Assembly: GCF_901447495.1 (NCBI RefSeq)
Contig: NZ_CABDWS010000020.1
Span: 1-44,475, forward strand
DNA from: Haloimpatiens lingqiaonensis
GTDB lineage: Bacteria > Bacillota > Clostridia > Clostridiales > Clostridiaceae
Direction of reading: 5' to 3'
Length of the DNA: 44,475 nucleotides
Part shown: positions 33,021 to 41,892 of the stretch, piece by piece
Layout: the number at the start of each line of letters is the position of its first letter
How positions within the stretch are numbered: position 1 is the stretch's first letter
Program-made: the position numbers and the translations under genes
Notes under the pieces: generated by a model
Databases searched by the model: none
Seen by the model: only the letters and a program-made list of their open reading frames with translations
Told to the model about the DNA's origin: nothing

Positions 33021-33977
33021 TTATTTTATATTTAATTTAACTCTTAATTTTTCTAACATATCTGTTGTCATAGACGCTAAATCATATTTTGGATTGAATC
33101 CCCATTCCTCACGAGCTGCAGAATCATCTATAGAATTTGGCCATGAATTAGCTATTGCTTGTCTAATAGGATCTACATCGTAAGTCATTTGGAATTCTGG
33201 AATGTGTTTCTTTATTTCTGCTGCTACATGTTCTGGTGCAAAGCTCATAGCTGTTATGTTAAATGCATTTCTATGCTTTAATTTTGATCCATCTGCTTCC
33301 ATTAAGTTAACTATAGCATCAAGAGCATCTGGTATATACATCATGTCCATGTATGTTCCTTCTCCTATAAATGAAGCATATTTTTTATCTTGTAGAGCTT
33401 TGTAGTATATATCTACTGCATAGTCAGTAGTTCCTCCACCTGGTAATGTTTTGTATGATATTAGTCCTGGGAAACGAACTCCTCTTGTATCTACTCCAAA
33501 TCTCTTAAAGTAGTAGTCACATAAAAGTTCTCCTGAAACCTTTGTTACACCATACATAGTTTGTGGTCTTTGTATTGTGTCTTGTGGTGTTTTATCTTTT
33601 GGTGTTGATGGTCCAAAAGCACCAATTGAACTTGGTGTAAAGAATGAACAATTTAACTCTCTAGCAACTTCTAGTGCATTAAATAATCCACCCATATTTA
33701 TATTCCATGCAAGTACTGGTTTTGCTTCTGCTACTGCTGATAATAATGCTGCTAAGTGAATTACTGAGTCAACATTATATTTTTTTGCAATTTCACCCAT
33801 AGCTTTTCCATCATTAACATCTAATATTTCAAATGGACCTGATTCTATTACTTCATTTCCTTCAAGTTTTCTTATGTCTGTAGCTACAACATTGTCATTT
33901 CCATAGGTATTTCTTAATTTCATTGTAAGTTCTGAGCCTATTTGTCCCAAGCATCCTGTAACTAATATTTTTTTCAT
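33021..33977 (-). CDS. tdh: L-threonine 3-dehydrogenase, NAD-epimerase/SDR type
   Basis: The 318-residue protein has an SDR Rossmann site, ILVTGCLGQIGSEL, then VIHLAALLSAVAEA, TPSSIGAFGP and the catalytic Tyr142/Lys146 in MYGVTKVSGE, with VRFPGLISY and TTDYAVDIYY after it. This is the extended-SDR threonine dehydrogenase found in some bacteria and in animals, not the zinc alcohol-dehydrogenase type of E. coli. It oxidises threonine to 2-amino-3-ketobutyrate, the substrate of the neighbouring Kbl. SD GGGGAG. It follows kbl by 226 bp on the same strand, with its own terminator downstream. Confidence 0.94.
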   Translation of the reverse strand: MKKILVTGCLGQIGSELTMKLRNTYGNDNVVATDIRKLEGNEVIESGPFEILDVNDGKAMGEIAKKYNVDSVIHLAALLSAVAEAKPVLAWNINMGGLFNALEVARELNCSFFTPSSIGAFGPSTPKDKTPQDTIQRPQTMYGVTKVSGELLCDYYFKRFGVDTRGVRFPGLISYKTLPGGGTTDYAVDIYYKALQDKKYASFIGEGTYMDMMYIPDALDAIVNLMEADGSKLKHRNAFNITAMSFAPEHVAAEIKKHIPEFQMTYDVDPIRQAIANSWPNSIDDSAAREEWGFNPKYDLASMTTDMLEKLRVKLNIK

Positions 33978-34203
33978 TAGATTTCTCCCCTTACTTATTT
34001 TAATATTTAATGTAATACTTAGAATATAATATTTAATGTGAAATTTAGAATTTAAAATGTAGGTTAAAATTCCAGAGGAATTTCTTTAACTTATTCTAAA
34101 AAACCCCAAAGAAATTTTATCCTTCAATTCTTAATTTTCAATTCGCAATTATTATCTTATATCTCTAAAAGAGTTTTATCCTTTAATTCTTAATTTTTAA
34201 TTC
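33978..34203. other. Repeat-rich spacer between kbl and tdh
   Basis: Contains degenerate AATATTTAATGTGAAATTTAGAATT units (34005-34055), a GGAATTTCTTT/AAAGAAATTTT-type hairpin (34078-34128) and a copy of the aaaagagttttatcc core (34165-34180). A separate tdh promoter could exist in it, but I cannot point to one. Confidence 0.45.
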
Positions 34204-35397
34204 TTATTTTATAACTCCAAGTTCCTTACCAACTTTTGCGTATACTTCTAGTGCTTTGTCAAGCATTTCCTTTGTATGATCTGCTGTTGGCATGTTTCTA
34301 ACTCTAGCTGTTCCAAGAGGTACTGTTGGGAATACTATTGACTTAGCATAAACTCCCTCTTCTCTTAATCTAGCACTGAATTTTTGAGCTGTTTTTTCAT
34401 CTCCAATTATACATGGAGTTATTGGTGTTTCACTATTGCCTATGTTGAATCCTAATTCTTTTAAACCTTTCTTTAGGTAATCTCCATTTTTCCATACCTT
34501 ATCTACTGCTTCTGAACTTTCCATTAATATGTTAATAGCTTCTATTACAGCAGCTGCAGCTCCTGGAGTTAATGAAGTTGAGAATAAGAATGGTCTTGCT
34601 CTTACTTTTAACCAATCAATTAAATCTTTACTTCCTGTTACACATCCGCCTACAACGCCTAATGCTTTTGATAAAGTTCCTATTTCTAAATCTACTTTTC
34701 CTTCAAGTCCAAAGTGACTTACTATACCTTTACCTTTTCCTAATACACCTTCACCATGAGCATCATCAACATAAGTTATTAAGTCAAATTCTTCTGCTAT
34801 TTCTACTATTTCAGGAAGTTTAGCTATATCTCCGTCCATAGAGAATACACCGTCAGTTATAACCATTATCTTATTGTATAATCCACTTTCCTTAGCTTCC
34901 TTAGCTTTCTGTCTTAAATCCTCCATGTCAGAGTGATTAACTCTTATTATCTTAGCTTTAGAAAGTCTGCATCCATCTATTATAGAAGCATGGTTTAATT
35001 CATCTGATAATATAGCATCATGTTTATCCATAATAGCTTGAATTGCTCCAGCATTACAGTTAAATCCTGATTGGAATGCTATAGCAGCTTCTGCATCTTT
35101 AAGCTCTGCAATTTTTCTTTCTAATTCATCATGTATATCTAAAGTACCGTTTATTGTTCTAACTGCACCTGCTCCTACTCCATATTTGTCTACAGCTTTT
35201 TTTGCAGCATCCATCATTCTTTTGTTTGTAGCAAATCCTAAATAGTTGTTAGAAGACAAGTTTATAAGATCGTGACCGTTTATTTTTATTATTGGACCAT
35301 TTGGACTTTCTAGTGATTCTATTTGGTTATACAATCCCTTACTTCTTAAATCCTCTAGTCCTTCCTTTAAGAATTTTTCTAAACACTTACTGCCCAT
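34204..35397 (-). CDS. kbl: Glycine C-acetyltransferase (2-amino-3-ketobutyrate CoA ligase)
   Basis: The 397-residue alpha-oxoamine synthase has [54 protein letters not shown] and the PLP Lys244 in [14 protein letters not shown]. It splits 2-amino-3-ketobutyrate with CoA into glycine and acetyl-CoA. Pairing with tdh supports this over the related BioF (8-amino-7-oxononanoate synthase), which is similar in sequence. SD AGGAGGTAC. First in the kbl-tdh unit. Confidence 0.93.
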   Translation of the reverse strand: MGSKCLEKFLKEGLEDLRSKGLYNQIESLESPNGPIIKINGHDLINLSSNNYLGFATNKRMMDAAKKAVDKYGVGAGAVRTINGTLDIHDELERKIAELKDAEAAIAFQSGFNCNAGAIQAIMDKHDAILSDELNHASIIDGCRLSKAKIIRVNHSDMEDLRQKAKEAKESGLYNKIMVITDGVFSMDGDIAKLPEIVEIAEEFDLITYVDDAHGEGVLGKGKGIVSHFGLEGKVDLEIGTLSKALGVVGGCVTGSKDLIDWLKVRARPFLFSTSLTPGAAAAVIEAINILMESSEAVDKVWKNGDYLKKGLKELGFNIGNSETPITPCIIGDEKTAQKFSARLREEGVYAKSIVFPTVPLGTARVRNMPTADHTKEMLDKALEVYAKVGKELGVIK

Positions 35398-35836
35398 AAT
35401 GCCGTACCTCCTAAAATTTAATTTATATTTAAATAATAATTATTACCTTAACTCAACTTTCGCATATAAATTTCAAGCTCTACATCAGATGAATAAACTT
35501 TTTAATGTAGAATTTAAACTGTAAAATAAATGTTGAAATCTCTAGGTAATTTCTTAAACTTATATTGTTAAAAACGTTTTCTGCCCACTAAAAAATATAT
35601 ATTGTTTCTCTTTTAAAGACACATATTAAATTTTGTTTTCTTAAATTTATTTTACCAAACATTTTGCATAAATCAAATAGAAAATTTATTGAATTTCGTA
35701 ATTTTTTCTATTATATCTTTTTAAAACTTTATTATAGTATATCTTTTACTATCTTTACTCTAAAATTTTTACATTTACTAAATTATTCTCTACCATTTGA
35801 ATTAGCATCATTACCATTCATTATACTCCTTATTAT
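35398..35836. other. AT-rich region between glyA and kbl
   Basis: No gene. Near 35452-35475 it has CTTAACTCAACTTTCGCATAT, the end motif of a degraded repeat family. The kbl promoter must be here, but no strong boxes are visible. Confidence 0.35.
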
Positions 35837-35873
35837 AAAAAAGAAGTAGAGCACATATAAAACTCTACTTCTA
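35837..35873 (-). terminator. glyA terminator
   Basis: On the minus strand AGAAGTAGAG pairs with CTCTACTTCT and is followed by TTTTTTATAA. About 30 bp after the glyA stop. Confidence 0.88.
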
Positions 35874-35904
35874 ATATTCATATATTTTTATTTAAAACTC
35901 TATA

Positions 35905-37146
35905 TTATTTTAATCCTTCATATAGTGGATATTTTTCGCATAAAGCTGCAACTCTCTTATTTAATGGCTCTAAATCTTCTCTATTTTCTATTGCTTTAGC
36001 AATTATGTCAGCTATTTCTACCATGTCTTCTTCTTTCATTCCTCTTGTAGTAACAGCTGGTGAGCCTAATCTTATTCCACTAGTTACAAATGGACTTTCA
36101 GTTTCAAAAGGAACTGAGTTTTTGTTTGCTGTTATGTGAATTTTATCTAATAATATTTGAGCTTCTTTTCCTGTTATGTTCTTGTTTCTTAAGTCTACAA
36201 GTACTAAATGGTTATCTGTACCGCCTGAAACTAAGTTGAATCCTCTATCTACAAGAGCATCTGCTAAAGCTTTAGCATTTTTAACTACTTGTTTTTGATA
36301 TTCTTTGAATTCATCTGATAAAGCTTCCTTAAAGCATACTGCTTTTGCAGCTATTATGTGCATTAATGGACCACCTTGAGTTCCTGGGAATATAGCCTTG
36401 TCTATAGCTTTAGCAAGTTCTTTTTTGCAAAGAATTATTCCTCCTCTTGGTCCTCTTAATGTTTTATGAGTAGTAGAAGTTACTATATCAGCATATTCTA
36501 CTGGATTTGGATGAAGTCCAGCTGCTACAAGACCAGCTATATGAGCCATATCTACCATTAAATATGCTCCAACTTCATCTGCAATTTCTCTAAATTTAGC
36601 AAAATCGATTATTCTTGGGTAAGCACTAGCTCCTGCTACAATAACCTTTGGTTTGTGTTCTACAGCTAGTCTTCTAACTTCTTCATAATCTATTCTTTGA
36701 TCATCTGGATCTACTCCATAAGATACTACATTAAAATAACTTCCTGATATATTAACTGGACTTCCATGAGTTAAGTGTCCACCATGAGATAAATTCATTC
36801 CTAATATTGTATCTCCTGGTTTGATAATAGCAAAATATGCAGCAATATTAGCGCTTGCTCCAGAGTGTGGCTGAACATTTACATGCTCTGCTCCAAATAC
36901 TTTCTTAAGTCTTTCTCTTGCAAGGTCTTCTATTTCATCTACAAATTCACATCCACCGTAATATCTTTTTCCTGGATAACCTTCTGCATATTTATTTGTT
37001 AGGTGGTTTCCCATAGCTTCTATAACTGCTGGACTTGCAATATTTTCTGAAGCTATAAGTTCAATATTTCCCTTTTGTCTTTCTAATTCTTTCTCCATTA
37101 ATAGTGCTAATTCGTTGTCTTGTTCATATATTAGCTTATCTATCAT
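35905..37146 (-). CDS. glyA: Serine hydroxymethyltransferase
   Basis: The 413-residue enzyme has [55 protein letters not shown] and PLP Lys228 in [15 protein letters not shown]. It interconverts serine plus THF with glycine plus methylene-THF, closing a circle with the glycine cleavage genes and tdh-kbl in the same window. SD GGGGAGGG. It is a single gene with its own terminator. A -10-like TATAAT (minus strand, near 37201-37206) could be its promoter. Confidence 0.97.
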   Translation of the reverse strand: MIDKLIYEQDNELALLMEKELERQKGNIELIASENIASPAVIEAMGNHLTNKYAEGYPGKRYYGGCEFVDEIEDLARERLKKVFGAEHVNVQPHSGASANIAAYFAIIKPGDTILGMNLSHGGHLTHGSPVNISGSYFNVVSYGVDPDDQRIDYEEVRRLAVEHKPKVIVAGASAYPRIIDFAKFREIADEVGAYLMVDMAHIAGLVAAGLHPNPVEYADIVTSTTHKTLRGPRGGIILCKKELAKAIDKAIFPGTQGGPLMHIIAAKAVCFKEALSDEFKEYQKQVVKNAKALADALVDRGFNLVSGGTDNHLVLVDLRNKNITGKEAQILLDKIHITANKNSVPFETESPFVTSGIRLGSPAVTTRGMKEEDMVEIADIIAKAIENREDLEPLNKRVAALCEKYPLYEGLK

Positions 37147-37496
37147 TATGGTTCCCTCCCCTAAAATAATATAAAAATAAATTAAATTTCTACAATTAAA
37201 ATTATACTACGTTCTTAAAATTAATTCTTTGCTGAATTTTAAGAAAATTATTTGTTTTTCTACATTTTTCTTAATTATCGCAATATTTTATGCATATAAC
37301 CTTATTTTTCTCAGTTTTTCATTTAGTATCTTATTTTAGCAGGTTTTATTTTCACTAAATTTTATAATATGTTTAGTATTCTTAAGACTTACATGAAAAT
37401 AATTCATATTTATATTAATTTATGAAAATTATATATTAAGGTATATTTATATGTCTACAAGTAAATAATAGCATTAAATGAAAATTATACATATCT
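37147..37496. other. AT-rich divergent region between glyA and small protein gene
   Basis: No gene or known riboswitch is seen. TATAAT for glyA (minus strand, 37201-37206) is the only clear promoter-like box; its -35 partner is poor. Confidence 0.3.
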
Positions 37497-37511
37497 TTGG
37501 AGGCGGTGCTA

Positions 37512-37718
37512 TTGAATAATAAAATTTCACAAATGATTAATGATGGTTATAAAATTTTGGAATTTAAAAGAAGTACAGACTTGCTAACCAATGAAGAATA
37601 CGGCATTATAGAACTTAAAGCTTTAGATGGGTACATAGAAACTCTTAATATTACTGATAATCAGGCAGATGAAGTGGAAAAGGTTGTATTTAAATATCTA
37701 GAACAGGACATGAGGTAA
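37512..37718 (+). CDS. Small protein of unknown function
   Basis: The 68-residue soluble protein (MNNKISQMINDGYKILEFKR...) is acidic and of mixed alpha/beta character, with no Cys and no membrane helix. The start is TTG at 37512, since GGAGGCGG is 5 nt upstream; an in-frame TTG at 37497 overlaps that SD. No family recognised. It is isolated between glyA and the GNAT gene. Good SD and codon use support it as real. Confidence 0.6.
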   Translation: MNNKISQMINDGYKILEFKRSTDLLTNEEYGIIELKALDGYIETLNITDNQADEVEKVVFKYLEQDMR

Positions 37719-37785
37719 AATTTTATATAATTTTGCATAAAACCCTATGTTCTTGTATAGCAGGATGTAAGCAAAATATTTTAAA

Positions 37786-37816
37786 TTTACTTTTAAATTA
37801 AAATTTAGGTTATAAT
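37786..37816 (+). promoter_or_regulatory. Promoter of the GNAT leader
   Basis: TTTACT (37786-37791) and a perfect TATAAT (37811-37816) are spaced 19 bp, longer than ideal. The transcript would begin near 37823, ~320 nt before the GNAT start codon. Confidence 0.5.
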
Positions 37817-37822
37817 ATAGTA

Positions 37823-38141
37823 GTAATATTAACGCTTTTATATGCACATTATTGTTTTAGGAATGGTGGCATGCAACCTATATTCCTAACTATTCAATAT
37901 TAAATCAATGGCATAACTATTTTGGGAGATAATAAAGTTATTCCACAACTGTATATATGAGGTTACAGTAGTTAAATCCTCTACTGCGTAAAATATACAA
38001 GGTATGGTAAACCCAAGGTATTCCCCTCACCGTAATGTAAAGGGATACTGGCAAATGTTATTGGTGGTAATTCATCACATATCAATCTTGAATCCTATTA
38101 AGATTGATATAACTTTCATTGGCAATAAGGAGGATTTTTTT
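37823..38141 (+). other. Long structured 5' leader upstream of a GNAT gene
   Basis: Several pairings are visible: TTAGGAAT/ATTCCTAA (37857-37889) closing a hairpin with GTGGCATG; TGTATAT/ATATACA (37951-38001) enclosing GAGG/CCTC and CAGTAG/CTACTG, which overlap and could alternate or form a pseudoknot; GTATTCCC/GGGATAC (38020-38050); and ATATCAATCTT/AAGATTGATAT (38087-38111) shortly before the SD. The last stem is not followed by a T run, so control of translation is more likely than termination. It matches no riboswitch consensus I know, including T-box, although GGTGGTAA (38063-38070) is slightly T-box-like. Confidence 0.45.
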
Positions 38142-38645
38142 ATGGAAATAGTACAAGCGTCCATAAGTGACTTAAAGGAAATTATGTGTTTGATTAAAAA
38201 TTGTGTTAAAAAAATGAATGAGGAAGGCTCTAATCAATGGGATGAATCTTATCCTAATGAACAAGTAATTAAAGAAGATATATCCTCTGGCTATTTATTT
38301 GCAGCTAAATTTAATGATAAAATCATTGGAATAGTGGTTCTCAACCATATTGAAGCAAAAGAATATAGTGATATTAACTGGACTGATTCTCAAGGCAAAA
38401 TAATGGTTATTCATAGAATGGCAGTAGATATACATTGGCAAAGAAAAGGTGTAGCTAAGGCATTAATGTGTTTTTCAGAAAACTTTGCACGAAATAATAA
38501 ATTTACCTCTATTAGAACAGACACCTATATAGAAAATGAAAAAATGCAATCCATGTTTAAAAATCTAGGTTACAAAAAAGTAGGACAAGTATTTTTCAAC
38601 AATGGCAAGATTAAACCATTTATATGTTTTGAAAAAGTACTTTAA
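38142..38645 (+). CDS. GNAT-family N-acetyltransferase
   Basis: The 167-residue protein has the GNAT acetyl-CoA-binding motif A: MVIHRMAVDIHWQRKGVAKA (residues 88-107; Q/RxxGxA loop QRKGVA at 100-105), followed by TDTYIENEKMQSMFKNLGYKK, the usual motif B. The start ATG at 38142 has AAGGAGG 8 nt upstream; a longer frame from 38004 runs through the structured leader and is not used. The substrate is unknown; family members acetylate amino groups of antibiotics, polyamines or proteins. It is preceded by a long leader that may sense the substrate or an antibiotic. Confidence 0.85.
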   Translation: MEIVQASISDLKEIMCLIKNCVKKMNEEGSNQWDESYPNEQVIKEDISSGYLFAAKFNDKIIGIVVLNHIEAKEYSDINWTDSQGKIMVIHRMAVDIHWQRKGVAKALMCFSENFARNNKFTSIRTDTYIENEKMQSMFKNLGYKKVGQVFFNNGKIKPFICFEKVL

Positions 38646-38685
38646 AAAGAAAGACAAACTATAAAAACTCTTCTAAATAAAGCAA

Positions 38686-38729
38686 GAGAATTCTCAATGT
38701 ATTGTAAAACTCAAATCTTGAGAATTCTC
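38686..38729. terminator. Terminator between GNAT and HMA genes
   Basis: GAGAATTCTCAA (38686-38697) pairs perfectly with TTGAGAATTCTC (38718-38729). No strong T run follows on the plus strand, but the stem ends both convergent transcripts well. Confidence 0.7.
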
Positions 38730-38767
38730 CATTGTAAAATATTTAATTTCTAATATCACAGTCTTGG

Positions 38768-38977
38768 TTAAGATATCTCTATTACTTCGTATCCAGCATC
38801 TTCTATTGCAATTTTTAGAATATTATCTTCTATACTTTTTTCCATTTCTACCTTTACCATCTTTAACTTTAAATCTACCTCAGCGCTTTTTATACCTTCC
38901 AACTCTTGGAGAGCTTCTTTTACATGCTTTGCACAATACATGCAGCTCATTCCTTCTACCTTTAATGTTTTTTTCAT
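38768..38977 (-). CDS. Heavy-metal-associated domain protein (CopZ-like)
   Basis: The 69-residue protein is a single ferredoxin-fold HMA domain with the metal site GMSCMYC (Cys12, Cys15), followed by AKHVKEALQELEGIKSAEV and the terminal IEDAGYEVIEI. Such proteins carry Cu(I) or other soft metals to a P-type ATPase. No ATPase is in the window. It lies 157 bp after a TlpA-like thioredoxin gene and ccdA on the same strand, so it may serve thiol or metal handling at the membrane. SD TTGGAGGAAA. Confidence 0.88.
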   Translation of the reverse strand: MKKTLKVEGMSCMYCAKHVKEALQELEGIKSAEVDLKLKMVKVEMEKSIEDNILKIAIEDAGYEVIEIS

Positions 38978-39134
38978 TTTATTTCCTCCAAACTCTATAT
39001 TTTTTTATAACTCTCTTACCGCTATATATTCGCATAAAATAATAATTTTTAATTTTGTATTTAAAATTTAAATACATATATATCTTTATTCATCTTTTGT
39101 ATTATTTGAAAAATATATGAAAACTTCAGTTATT

Positions 39135-39725
39135 TTACTTAATGAAGTCCCTCATCATATATATTTCCATAGCGCCTGTAGTCCATTTTACAAGCTTACC
39201 ATTTTCATCAATCAAATAGGTAGTTGGTATACCTGAAACATTGTATTTTATGGCTACTTGTTGCTTTTCATCTAATAAAACAGTGAAATTTATATTATTT
39301 TTCTTTACAAAATCCTCTACTTTGCTTTTACTATCTCCAATGTTTACAGCTAATATAACTATATTGTCATCCTTAATTTCCTCTTGGAACTTTATCATGT
39401 CTGGTATCTCCCTTTTACAAGGACCGCACCAGGTAGCCCAGAAATTTAAAAACACCTTTTTACCTTTAAAATCACTTAACTTTACGGTTTTACCCTGAAG
39501 ATCCTTTAAAGTAAAATCTGTGGATTTATAATAATCTGTAGTTTCTTGAACTTGTTTCTCCTCTTTGTCTTTATCTGGTGTACTTTGATTTTTTTCACTT
39601 TCACTCTTATTGCTTTGTACTATACTATTTTTATTTTTATATGAATCAGTGTAAACCTTCATTCCATAGACCGCTGCAAATATTGCTATCACCAGTATAG
39701 CAGTTAAAATATTTTTCTTTTTCAT
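39135..39725 (-). CDS. TlpA/ResA-like membrane-anchored thioredoxin
   Basis: The 196-residue protein has an N-terminal membrane anchor (residues 5-22), a charged linker rich in Lys, Glu and Gln (30-64), then a thioredoxin fold with FLNFWATWCGPCKREIPDM (active-site Cys100 and Cys103) and GIPTTYLIDENGK carrying the cis-Pro. It reduces disulfides outside the membrane with electrons supplied by CcdA, encoded 54 bp upstream. In spore formers such pairs act in cytochrome c maturation or in spore cortex formation (StoA-like). An anaerobic Clostridium without visible cytochrome c genes favours the second or general thiol repair. Confidence 0.9.
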   Translation of the reverse strand: MKKKNILTAILVIAIFAAVYGMKVYTDSYKNKNSIVQSNKSESEKNQSTPDKDKEEKQVQETTDYYKSTDFTLKDLQGKTVKLSDFKGKKVFLNFWATWCGPCKREIPDMIKFQEEIKDDNIVILAVNIGDSKSKVEDFVKKNNINFTVLLDEKQQVAIKYNVSGIPTTYLIDENGKLVKWTTGAMEIYMMRDFIK

Positions 39726-39778
39726 ATTTATATTACAAGAAACTCAATAAGTTTCCTGTGCTTTCCCTCCCTTCAATT

Positions 39779-40474
39779 CTAAAAGTTCAAATAATTATTC
39801 AACATGGTTAGCTTATTAGTGAATATCATTATTCCCATTAAAATGAGAACTGCGCCGCTTATAAAACTTATCACTGGAAAATATTTATATATCCTTTTTA
39901 AATAGACGCTTAATTTTTGTATTAATAACGCTGTAAGAAAAAATGGTATGGCCATACCTAAAGAATAAAATACTAATAGAAGTACCCCTTTACTTACACT
40001 GTCTACACTTCCTGCATAAATTAATATAGAAGATAGTATTGGGCCTATACAAGGTGTCCAACCAGTTGCAAAAGCCATTCCTAATACTATGGCTCCAAAG
40101 GTTCCTTCAGCTTTTCTCATATTTAAAACTCTTCCTTCTCTGTATAGAGTTTTTATTTTTAATATTCCCATGGTATGTAATCCAAATATTATAATTAATA
40201 TTCCTCCAACTTTTCTAAAAACATCCCTATTGTTTGAAAGAACTTTTCCAACGCTACTTATGGATACACCCATTAATATAAATATTATTGAGAATCCTAA
40301 TATAAATCCAAGGGATTTTTTAACTATAGTTATTTTATCTTTTCCACTATTTATCTCCTCTATACTCATTCCAGTTAAATATGTTATATATGCCGGAATC
40401 AGTGGTAAAATACATGGAGATAAAAAAGAAAGTACTCCTGCTGAAAAAGCTAAAATTATATTCACATTCTCCAT
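39779..40474 (-). CDS. ccdA: CcdA-type thiol:disulfide electron transporter
   Basis: The 231-residue protein has about six membrane helices and both CcdA Cys motifs: FLSPCILPLIPAY (Cys21) and GWTPCIGPILSS. It carries electrons from cytosolic thioredoxin across the membrane to partners like the TlpA-like protein encoded next. The ATG at 40474 has GGGAG 8 nt upstream; a longer in-frame start at 40495 is not supported. First gene of the ccdA-tlpA-HMA cluster. Confidence 0.93.
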   Translation of the reverse strand: MENVNIILAFSAGVLSFLSPCILPLIPAYITYLTGMSIEEINSGKDKITIVKKSLGFILGFSIIFILMGVSISSVGKVLSNNRDVFRKVGGILIIIFGLHTMGILKIKTLYREGRVLNMRKAEGTFGAIVLGMAFATGWTPCIGPILSSILIYAGSVDSVSKGVLLLVFYSLGMAIPFFLTALLIQKLSVYLKRIYKYFPVISFISGAVLILMGIMIFTNKLTMLNNYLNF

Positions 40475-40692
40475 TTTAATATCTCCCTTCATCAATCACC
40501 CGCAATATACCACCTAGGGGTAATTATATTATATATTTTTAATTAAATATTTGCAATATATATTATAATTATATCCAATTCATAATTTGCATTATTAATT
40601 TAATCTTAAAATACTTTTTAATCTAAAATTCAATTTTTATTTAAGCAACCACTTCTACTGTTCCCCTTACCTTACCCCTTATTTCTTATCTC
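40475..40692. other. AT-rich divergent region
   Basis: No gene. Contains the divergent promoter zone of ccdA, without a clear promoter, and leads into the 14-bp repeat array. Confidence 0.3.
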
Positions 40693-40734
40693 TTACTTCT
40701 TACCTCTTACTTCTTACCTCTTACTTCTTACCTC
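40693..40734. repeat. Three perfect 14-bp repeats (TTACTTCTTACCTC)
   Basis: Exact units at 40693, 40707 and 40721, with degenerate units on both sides (40672-40745). Each unit is two heptamers of the TTACYTN type seen elsewhere. Confidence 0.92.
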
Positions 40735-40894
40735 TCACCTCTCACTTATCTACAAATTTCAATCTCTACATTAGCTGAATAAATATTTTTAATTTAAAAT
40801 ACAAGCTTTAAATTAAAGTTGTGGTCACGGCGCTAATAATAAATTCTAGTATATGTTGTACTAGCTTTAAATTTTTATGGCAAATTATTATATA

Positions 40895-40923
40895 TTGACA
40901 AAAATACTATGTTCATATATATT
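40895..40923 (+). promoter_or_regulatory. Sigma-A promoter of bioY
   Basis: TTGACA (40895-40900), a 17-bp spacer and TATATT (40918-40923): a near-consensus promoter directly upstream of the BirA operator. Confidence 0.85.
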
Positions 40924-40927
40924 TTAT

Positions 40928-40959
40928 TTGTAAACATAATTTCAAAATATAGTTTACAA
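40928..40959. promoter_or_regulatory. BirA operator (biotin repressor site)
   Basis: TTGTAAAC (40928-40935) and GTTTACAA (40952-40959) form a perfect inverted repeat with a 16-bp spacer, the form of BirA sites in Firmicutes. It covers the transcription start of bioY, so biotin-loaded BirA should block it. Confidence 0.9.
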
Positions 40960-40996
40960 TATTTTTATTAATTAAAATAGAATGGAGAGATTTATA

Positions 40997-41533
40997 TTGA
41001 AAACCAGAGATATTACTTTAACAGCTTTATTTGCAGCACTTATGGTTGTAGGAGCTTATTTGTCCATACCTACACCATTGGTTCCATTAACTTTTCAAGC
41101 ATTCTTCGCATGCCTAGCTGGAGCTCTATTGGGTGCTAAATTAGGTGCTTTATCACAAATTATATATATTTTATTAGGCCTTATTGGAATTCCTGTATTT
41201 CAAGGTGGAAAAGCCGGACCTACCACAATAGTTCATCCAACTTTCGGATATATATTAGGTTTTGCAGTGGGCGCATATTTAATAGGTAAATTAATTGAAA
41301 ATAGAAGGGCAACCTTTAAAAATTTATCTATAGGTATAATTTCAGGTCTTATAATTATGTATGCCTTTGGAACTATTTATTTTTACTTTATAATGAATTT
41401 CTACATGAAGAATCCTATGGGAATAATGAAAGTTATAAAAGTATGCGTGGCTCCTTTTATAATAAAAGATATTCTACTAAGTGGAGTTGCAGCTGCTATA
41501 GCAAAAAAAGTTCTTCCTGCTATAAAAAAATAG
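40997..41533 (+). CDS. bioY: Biotin transporter substrate-binding subunit BioY
   Basis: The 178-residue membrane protein has six predicted helices and the BioY signatures TALFAALMVVGAYLSIPTPL, VPLTFQAFFACLAGALLG and KAGPTTIVHPTFGYILGF. It is the S component of an ECF importer that captures biotin; the shared EcfA/EcfT module is elsewhere. The start is most likely TTG at 40997, 7 nt after GGAGAG; an ATG at 40982 is part of that SD region. A strong promoter and BirA operator support the function. It has its own terminator. Confidence 0.95.
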   Translation: MKTRDITLTALFAALMVVGAYLSIPTPLVPLTFQAFFACLAGALLGAKLGALSQIIYILLGLIGIPVFQGGKAGPTTIVHPTFGYILGFAVGAYLIGKLIENRRATFKNLSIGIISGLIIMYAFGTIYFYFIMNFYMKNPMGIMKVIKVCVAPFIIKDILLSGVAAAIAKKVLPAIKK

Positions 41534-41540
41534 CAAAATT

Positions 41541-41588
41541 ATAAAGCTAGAGTGAAGTCTTTAATAAATTCTTCATTCTAGCTTTATT
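41541..41588 (+). terminator. bioY terminator
   Basis: ATAAAGCTAGAgTGAAG pairs with CTTCAtTCTAGCTTTAT (one mismatch), followed by TA-rich sequence. Confidence 0.8.
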
Positions 41589-41627
41589 AACTACTACCAA
41601 AACAAGTAGCAGTGTTTTCTTTTAGTT

Positions 41628-41763
41628 ATAAACAGAGCTCTTAGCTTCAGATGGAGTTTTTACTCCAACTGAAGGTTAGAGATCCTTATCCAGGGACGTA
41701 GCTGCCGTTATCTCCCACTTTGTTAGGAGTGGGAGTATTACGGCAGCTACGTCTCTGGATAAA
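41628..41763 (+). repeat. 136-bp two-hairpin repeat, copy 4
   Basis: It starts ATAAACAGAG 40 bp after the bioY terminator and ends GTCTCTGGATAAA. Hairpin 2 is nearly perfect over its whole length: TTATCCAGGGACGTAGC...CTGCCGT with ACGGCAG...GCTACGTCTCTGGATAA, where one G-C of copy 3 is kept as G-U. The apical stem CCCACTT-tgttag-GAGTGGG also keeps pairing through a G-U. Subtype B. Confidence 0.92.
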
Positions 41764-41892
41764 CTGATTTAGTATATAAATCTTGAACCATACCACACAA
41801 GCAACAATAATTTTCGAGAAATTTAAAGTTAATGGTAATATTTTAGCGTATGAAATTTTCTCCAGCAAAAGTAGCTTTTGAGGATTTATAAA

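Noticed and set aside
35664-35849. 61-codon plus-strand frame between glyA and kbl
   Set aside because: No SD, low-complexity Phe/Leu/Ile composition and overlap with the glyA terminator.
37823-38141. T-box riboswitch before the GNAT gene
   Set aside because: GGTGGTAA is only partly similar to the T-box sequence, and no specifier loop or AG box could be placed.
41686-41868. Minus-strand frame through the fourth 135-bp repeat
   Set aside because: It begins outside and runs into the repeat's hairpin; no SD and not shared by the other three copies.
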